Part shown: piece after piece, positions 60,575 to 64,000 of the stretch | How positions within the stretch are numbered: position 1 is the first letter of the stretch | Layout: every line of letters starts with the position of its first letter | Notes under the pieces: model-generated | The model's database searches: none | Seen by the model: only the letters and a program-made list of their open reading frames with translations | What the model was told of the DNA's origin: nothing | NCBI RefSeq assembly: GCF_036983985.1 | Contig: NZ_JALAHQ010000002.1 | Location: forward strand, 372,001-436,000 | Length of the DNA stretch: 64,000 nt | Direction of reading: 5' to 3' | Source: Alishewanella metallidurans | GTDB lineage: Bacteria; Pseudomonadota; Gammaproteobacteria; Enterobacterales; Alteromonadaceae | Made by a program: the position numbers and the translations under genes

Positions 60575-61958
60575 CACTAAACGGCCACTGTCCTTGACCC
60601 TGAGAGTGGTACTGTCTGTCGTTGTCACTATTGCGGTTTGTTTACTGGTTGTTAGGCAACTGCTTATCAGTTCTATAGAGCACCATTTTATCGAACAAGA
60701 TGCCGATGAACTTGGCGTTATTGTTCACTCTGTTCAGCAAGTGTTCCTTAAAGAACCTACAGATCCGAAAACTTTAGCTCAATCATTATCGCAAGCTGTT
60801 GCCGGACATCATGGCGTGTATTACCAAATAAACAATTCTCAGCAGCAAATTATTTATAACAATGCTAATTTTGATTTAAGCCAACTTACAGATACTGATG
60901 AATCCATAGATACATTTAAAATTGAAAATATCCAACACTGGCAATATCAAGATAAAGCCTATCGGGGTATTGCTCTGAACATAGCCACTGCAAACGATAA
61001 CTACCGGTTAATTACAGCGATTGATATGGATTTTCACATCCACTTTTTGCAGCAACTCGGTCAAAGTCTTTGGGTGATTCTACTCGGTTCCTGCCTCCTT
61101 ACTTTATTAGCAGCTTGGATTGCGGTGCATCAAGGTTTAGCGCCACTTAGAGGACTAAGTGACAATATGCGCGACATTCAAACCAGCAAACTCGACATTA
61201 GATTAAACGCCAACGAAGTACCTTCTGAGTTAACGCATATGGTGCAGTCATTCAACCACATGCTAAACCGCTTAGAGGATGGCTTTACTAAGTTATCGCA
61301 CTTTAGTGCCGACATTGCTCACGAAATTCGCACCCCTTTAACCAATATTATTACCCAAACCCAAGTCAGTTTATCTCGGCAACGAACGGCTGAGGAATAC
61401 CAAAACGTGTTATTTTCGAATTTGGAAGAGCAAGAGCGGCTTAGCAAGATGGTTAGCGATATGCTGTGGTTGGCTAAAAGTAAAAATGGTTTAATCACAC
61501 CAAATAAACAGCCTTTAAATATTGCCAAAGAAGTCGCGGCCATATTCGAGTTTTTTGAAGCGTTAGCAGACGAGGCTGGAGTCAAACTCGCGTTTACCGG
61601 TCAGCCCAGCGTCATTAATGCCGATCGCACCTTACTAAGGCATGCTTTAACTAATTTATTGTCAAATGCGATACGACACACAGCTTCTGGACACAGCATT
61701 ATAGTCAACAGCTATCAGCAAGCTGCTAACACGCTTTGTATCAGTGTCGAAAACCCCGGCCCAGCAATATCCGCCGAGCATTTGCCGTATTTATTTGAAC
61801 GTTTTTATCGCGCCGATCAATCAAGACAACGCCACAGTGATGGTGCAGGTTTGGGGCTGGCTATTACTAAAGCGATTATCGAAGCACATGACGGTGATAT
61901 CAGCGTCACTTCAGATAAAAATCTCACACGTTTTGTTATTACACTACGCATGACTTAA
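60564..61958 (+). CDS. Heavy-metal sensor histidine kinase, CusS/CopS type
   Basis: A 464-residue sensor kinase. Two membrane helices flank a periplasmic domain (about residues 35-165), then HAMP, the phosphoacceptor F-S-A-D-I-A-H-E-I-R-T-P-L-T-N (about residue 245), an N box L-S-N-A-I-R-H-T-A and the G2 box G-A-G-L-G-L-A-I-T-K. It senses periplasmic copper or silver in the CusS family. The ATG is preferred to an upstream TTG. A convergent-type terminator follows 28 bases after its stop. Confidence 0.93.
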   Translation: MKHNTKRPLSLTLRVVLSVVVTIAVCLLVVRQLLISSIEHHFIEQDADELGVIVHSVQQVFLKEPTDPKTLAQSLSQAVAGHHGVYYQINNSQQQIIYNNANFDLSQLTDTDESIDTFKIENIQHWQYQDKAYRGIALNIATANDNYRLITAIDMDFHIHFLQQLGQSLWVILLGSCLLTLLAAWIAVHQGLAPLRGLSDNMRDIQTSKLDIRLNANEVPSELTHMVQSFNHMLNRLEDGFTKLSHFSADIAHEIRTPLTNIITQTQVSLSRQRTAEEYQNVLFSNLEEQERLSKMVSDMLWLAKSKNGLITPNKQPLNIAKEVAAIFEFFEALADEAGVKLAFTGQPSVINADRTLLRHALTNLLSNAIRHTASGHSIIVNSYQQAANTLCISVENPGPAISAEHLPYLFERFYRADQSRQRHSDGAGLGLAITKAIIEAHDGDISVTSDKNLTRFVITLRMT

Positions 61959-61986
61959 CGATATAAAACCCCGACAAACCCTGATA

Positions 61987-62022
61987 AAGCCCTGCGTAAT
62001 GTTAATTACGCAGGGCTTATTT
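61987..62022. terminator. Rho-independent terminator after the sensor kinase
   Basis: A perfect 14-bp stem AAGCCCTGCGTAAT/ATTACGCAGGGCTT with a GTTA loop, followed by ATTTAATT. It can also act on the minus strand, where the gene remnant next to it ended. Confidence 0.9.
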
Positions 62023-62024
62023 AA

Positions 62025-62198
62025 TTAGCTAAAGACATCAAAAGCGATATCAGATTCAGGCACCCCTTTATCTCTCAGTAACCTTATGGTGTCATCCATC
62101 AATCCTTTGGGACCGCATAAATAAAATTCAGGATCGCCTTGCGCAACGATATTTTGCCAATTTAAAGCCAATACATGTTGGGCATAACCGGTCGCAAA
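62025..62198 (-). pseudogene. C-terminal remnant of an NAD(P)-binding flavin oxidoreductase
   Basis: The frame is open for 57 residues up to TAA and has no start. Its C-terminal part, E-F-Y-L-C-G-P-K-G-L-M-D-D-T-I-R-L-L, is the NAD-binding end of ferredoxin-reductase-like or ferric-reductase-like proteins, closing D-I-A-F-D-V-F-S. Upstream (plus-strand 62199) an in-frame stop follows and the family sequence ends. It is a truncated gene end at the right edge of the copper block. Confidence 0.75.
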
Positions 62199-62312
62199 TT
62201 ACCGATAGAAAAAGACAGTTTTGTTACACCTTTGGCCGATATTGATGCCTTTATCAACAATGCAAAATCGCGGCTCTGGCAGCGTGAGCCTAAGGTGCGT
62301 GACTTAGCTTAA
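62175..62312 (+). pseudogene. Probable C-terminal gene remnant, family unknown
   Basis: A 45-residue plus-strand frame. The later part, D-S-F-V-T-P-L-A-D-I-D-A-F-I-N-N-A-K-S-R, reads like the amphipathic C-terminus of a real protein, and a terminator hairpin follows its stop. The ATG at its start lies in the neighbouring remnant on the other strand, so it is likely a chance start at a deletion junction. I cannot name the parent gene. Confidence 0.5.
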
Positions 62313-62329
62313 TCGGGTTTAGTTAAATT

Positions 62330-62370
62330 AAAACTTAGAACTCGGCTTGCTTGCTGGGTTTTAAGTTTTT
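62330..62370 (+). terminator. Imperfect rho-independent terminator
   Basis: AAAACTTAGAACTCGGC pairs with GCTGGGTTTTAAGTTT with two or three mismatches or wobble pairs and a 6-base loop, then a T run. It sits 18 bases after the remnant on the same strand and was probably the terminator of the lost gene. Confidence 0.65.
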
Positions 62371-62444
62371 AGATCGCGGAGCTCTTCAGTTACAATGCAC
62401 CTACATCGCATCTCATAATCGCTATTAGGCGTGTATAACTTATT

Positions 62445-62951
62445 ATGCAACTGATCAAAATTGATAAAGCCCGTTATCGGCGGCATTTAAACCGCGTTAT
62501 TGTCGGCAGTATCGCGGCGTTGGCCATCGGTAGTTTAGCCATAGCGCAAATACTTATTGCGCTATTTCCTGACGCAAGCGGCAGCCATTTCCATTGGAAT
62601 TTATTAGGTGTAGTTGTTACCACGCTAACTATAGGTTGGCTATTGAACAAATATCGCACGCATGCTTATATGACCGAAGTGGTATATGTGTGGGACTTAA
62701 AGCAGGCGCTAAATAAAATAACCCGCAAAATGCCTAAGCTGAAAGCAGCCGCGCAAGCCGGTAATGCCGACGCCCTTTTGGCGCTGCAATACAGTTATGC
62801 TGGGTCGCGCTTATTGTGGCACTTAGACGACAATAGCATAGTGATGGAAGAGTTATCCGTTGCCCAATTAGAGCTTGACAGCTTAATCACCAAGTATAAT
62901 CTGACGTTAAATACCGATGATTATAACGATTTAATTTTAAACCAGTTTTAA
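62445..62951 (+). CDS. DUF3087-like two-helix membrane protein
   Basis: A 168-residue protein with two membrane helices near the N-terminus (about residues 18-42 and 50-68) and a soluble helical tail with K-M-P-K-L-K-A-A-A-Q-A-G-N and S-Y-A-G-S-R-L-L-W-H-L-D. It resembles the DUF3087 family of marine gammaproteobacteria, of unknown function. The start lacks a strong site. Its stop overlaps that of the convergent MFS gene by four bases. Confidence 0.75.
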   Translation: MQLIKIDKARYRRHLNRVIVGSIAALAIGSLAIAQILIALFPDASGSHFHWNLLGVVVTTLTIGWLLNKYRTHAYMTEVVYVWDLKQALNKITRKMPKLKAAAQAGNADALLALQYSYAGSRLLWHLDDNSIVMEELSVAQLELDSLITKYNLTLNTDDYNDLILNQF

Positions 62952-64000
62952 CGTTTCTTTGCTGGTTTTAGTTCAGGCAACCAAAAACCTACTATGCCTA
63001 ATAGCGGTAATACCGCACACACCTTGTACACCATGCCAATGCTATAAAAGTCAGCTAATGCACCTATAGCAGCGGCGCCTATGCCTGCAATGCCAAAGGC
63101 GATACCAAAAAACAGCCCAGATACAGTACCAATTTTACCTGGCATTAATTCTTGGCCGTACACAATCATCGCTGGGAATGCTGAAGCTAAAATCATGCCG
63201 ACTAAAAACACTAATACCAGCGTGGTAGAAAAGCTAACAAAAGGCAGCATTAAAGCAAAAGGGGCTGAGCCTAAAATAGAACCTAAAATAATACGTTTGC
63301 GGCCTATGTAGTCGCCCACCGGTCCGCCGGCAATAGTGCCTATGGCAACACCAACTAAAAATAAAAACAAGCAGTATTGCGAGGTTTGAATACTCACGTC
63401 AAAGCGGTCAATTAGATAAAACGTAAAGTAACTGTGTAAGCCCGCCAAATAAACAAACTTAGAAAACAGTAACATTAGTAACAAGGTTAATGCGGTTCGT
63501 ACTTGCGTCTTGCTAAGGCCGTTATCATACTTAGCTAAGCTGGCTCGGCCTTTAACTGTTTTTAAATTTGCCGAATACCAGTAACTCACCCTTAATAATA
63601 AGGTCATACCAAGTAGCGCTAATAATGCCACCCAAGCGACACTTTTTTGGCCATTAGGTAAAATTAATACGGCTGCAAAAATAGGGCCTATTGCGGTGCC
63701 AACATTGCCCCCTACCTGGAAGATAGATTGCGCTAAACCGTGTTTTCCAGCCGATGCCATTCTAGCAATACGCGACGATTCAGGATGAAACACCGAAGAA
63801 CCTATACCTATTAACGCTGCAGCCAACAACACCATGCCATAGCTTGCTGCATAGGCCAGAATAATTAAGCCAAACAACGTAAAACTCATGCCAATAGGTA
63901 AAGAAAATGGCATCGGCTTTTTATCAGTAAAACGACCAATAAATGGCTGTAACAAGGACGCCATCGTTTGGTACACCAGAGTAATTAAGCCTATTTGCAT
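62948..64000 (-). CDS. MFS transporter, fosmidomycin-resistance (Fsr) type (5' end cut by window)
   Basis: The frame holds 350 residues to the window edge; Fsr proteins have about 400, so roughly 50 residues with the first helix are missing. Eleven or so membrane segments are seen. The Fsr signature S-S-V-F-H-P-E-S-S-R-I-A-R-M-A-S-A-G-K-H followed by L-A-Q-S-I-F-Q-V-G-G-N is present, as is an A-loop-like G-D-Y-I-G-R-K-R. It exports drugs or metabolites by proton antiport. The Met at the edge is internal, not the start. Confidence 0.9.
   Translation of the reverse strand: MQIGLITLVYQTMASLLQPFIGRFTDKKPMPFSLPIGMSFTLFGLIILAYAASYGMVLLAAALIGIGSSVFHPESSRIARMASAGKHGLAQSIFQVGGNVGTAIGPIFAAVLILPNGQKSVAWVALLALLGMTLLLRVSYWYSANLKTVKGRASLAKYDNGLSKTQVRTALTLLLMLLFSKFVYLAGLHSYFTFYLIDRFDVSIQTSQYCLFLFLVGVAIGTIAGGPVGDYIGRKRIILGSILGSAPFALMLPFVSFSTTLVLVFLVGMILASAFPAMIVYGQELMPGKIGTVSGLFFGIAFGIAGIGAAAIGALADFYSIGMVYKVCAVLPLLGIVGFWLPELKPAKKR

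Noticed and set aside
1..64000. Phage, transposon, toxin-antitoxin or defence system
   Set aside because: No integrase, transposase, capsid, restriction, Cas or toxin-like families could be recognised anywhere in the window.

Overview
The window reads as chromosome from a marine or aquatic gammaproteobacterium of the Alteromonadales type (Rheinheimera, Arsukibacterium or a close relative is my guess; the genus is an inference). Reasons: a thrS-infC-rpmI-rplT operon with an E. coli-like thrS operator and an AUU-started infC, a FadE/PsrA-type fatty acid module, small DUF3080/DUF3087-type proteins common in that order, and a complete-looking XrtA exosortase/PEP-CTERM exopolysaccharide (EPS) locus. 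Base composition looks moderate, in the low 40s percent G+C by eye.

Region 1 (1-31901) is the EPS/exosortase locus. A long minus-strand operon (13263 down past position 1) encodes a CapK-like adenylate-forming enzyme, three glycosyltransferases, two NodB-type deacetylases, a hexapeptide acetyltransferase, an uncharacterised anchored protein, an ATP-grasp ligase, an asparagine-synthase-like enzyme without the glutaminase cysteine, a FemAB/CelD-like acyltransferase and an O-antigen-ligase-like polymerase cut by the left edge. Many of these genes are joined by 1-4 base overlaps. Divergent from it run xrtA and prsT. Then come two THxN-type PEP-CTERM substrates, one with a very good sigma-54 promoter, flanking an orphan PP-loop enzyme. 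After these lie an FAD oxidoreductase with a PEP-CTERM-associated acyltransferase, a glycosyltransferase/EEP-domain/toroid-hydrolase operon, and a plus-strand operon of two glycosyltransferases, a secreted trypsin-like protease and the sensor kinase PrsK. The usual partner regulator PrsR is not in the window.

Region 2 (31940-51515) is mostly core genome: a GNAT enzyme, fadE with its TetR regulator and PsrA-like operators, a dipeptidyl peptidase IV-like S9 peptidase, upp, an alpha/beta hydrolase, an NlpE-META lipoprotein, the thrS-infC-rpmI-rplT operon, a chemoreceptor, a fructosamine kinase, a pteridine-reductase-like SDR, a CPXCG protein, riboflavin synthase, a MATE pump, a DUF3080-like lipoprotein and tRNA-Val(GAC).

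Region 3 (51516-62370) is a copper-resistance block placed just downstream of the tRNA. It has a Cu+ P-type ATPase that looks Bacteroidota-like, a DUF411 protein, CopD, CopC, CopB with a long His/Met repeat and a CopA/PcoA multicopper oxidase, opposite a two-component system. The divergent promoter carries a CusR-like box inside a nested 60-base dyad. The right edge has gene remnants, which fits past insertion and deletion. Core genes (DUF3087-like, Fsr-type MFS pump) resume at 62445.

No CRISPR array, prophage, transposase, integrase or recognised defence system was found. The less ordinary content is the EPS locus, with its cluster of ATP-dependent amide/ester-forming enzymes and its protease-PrsK pairing, and the acquired copper block.
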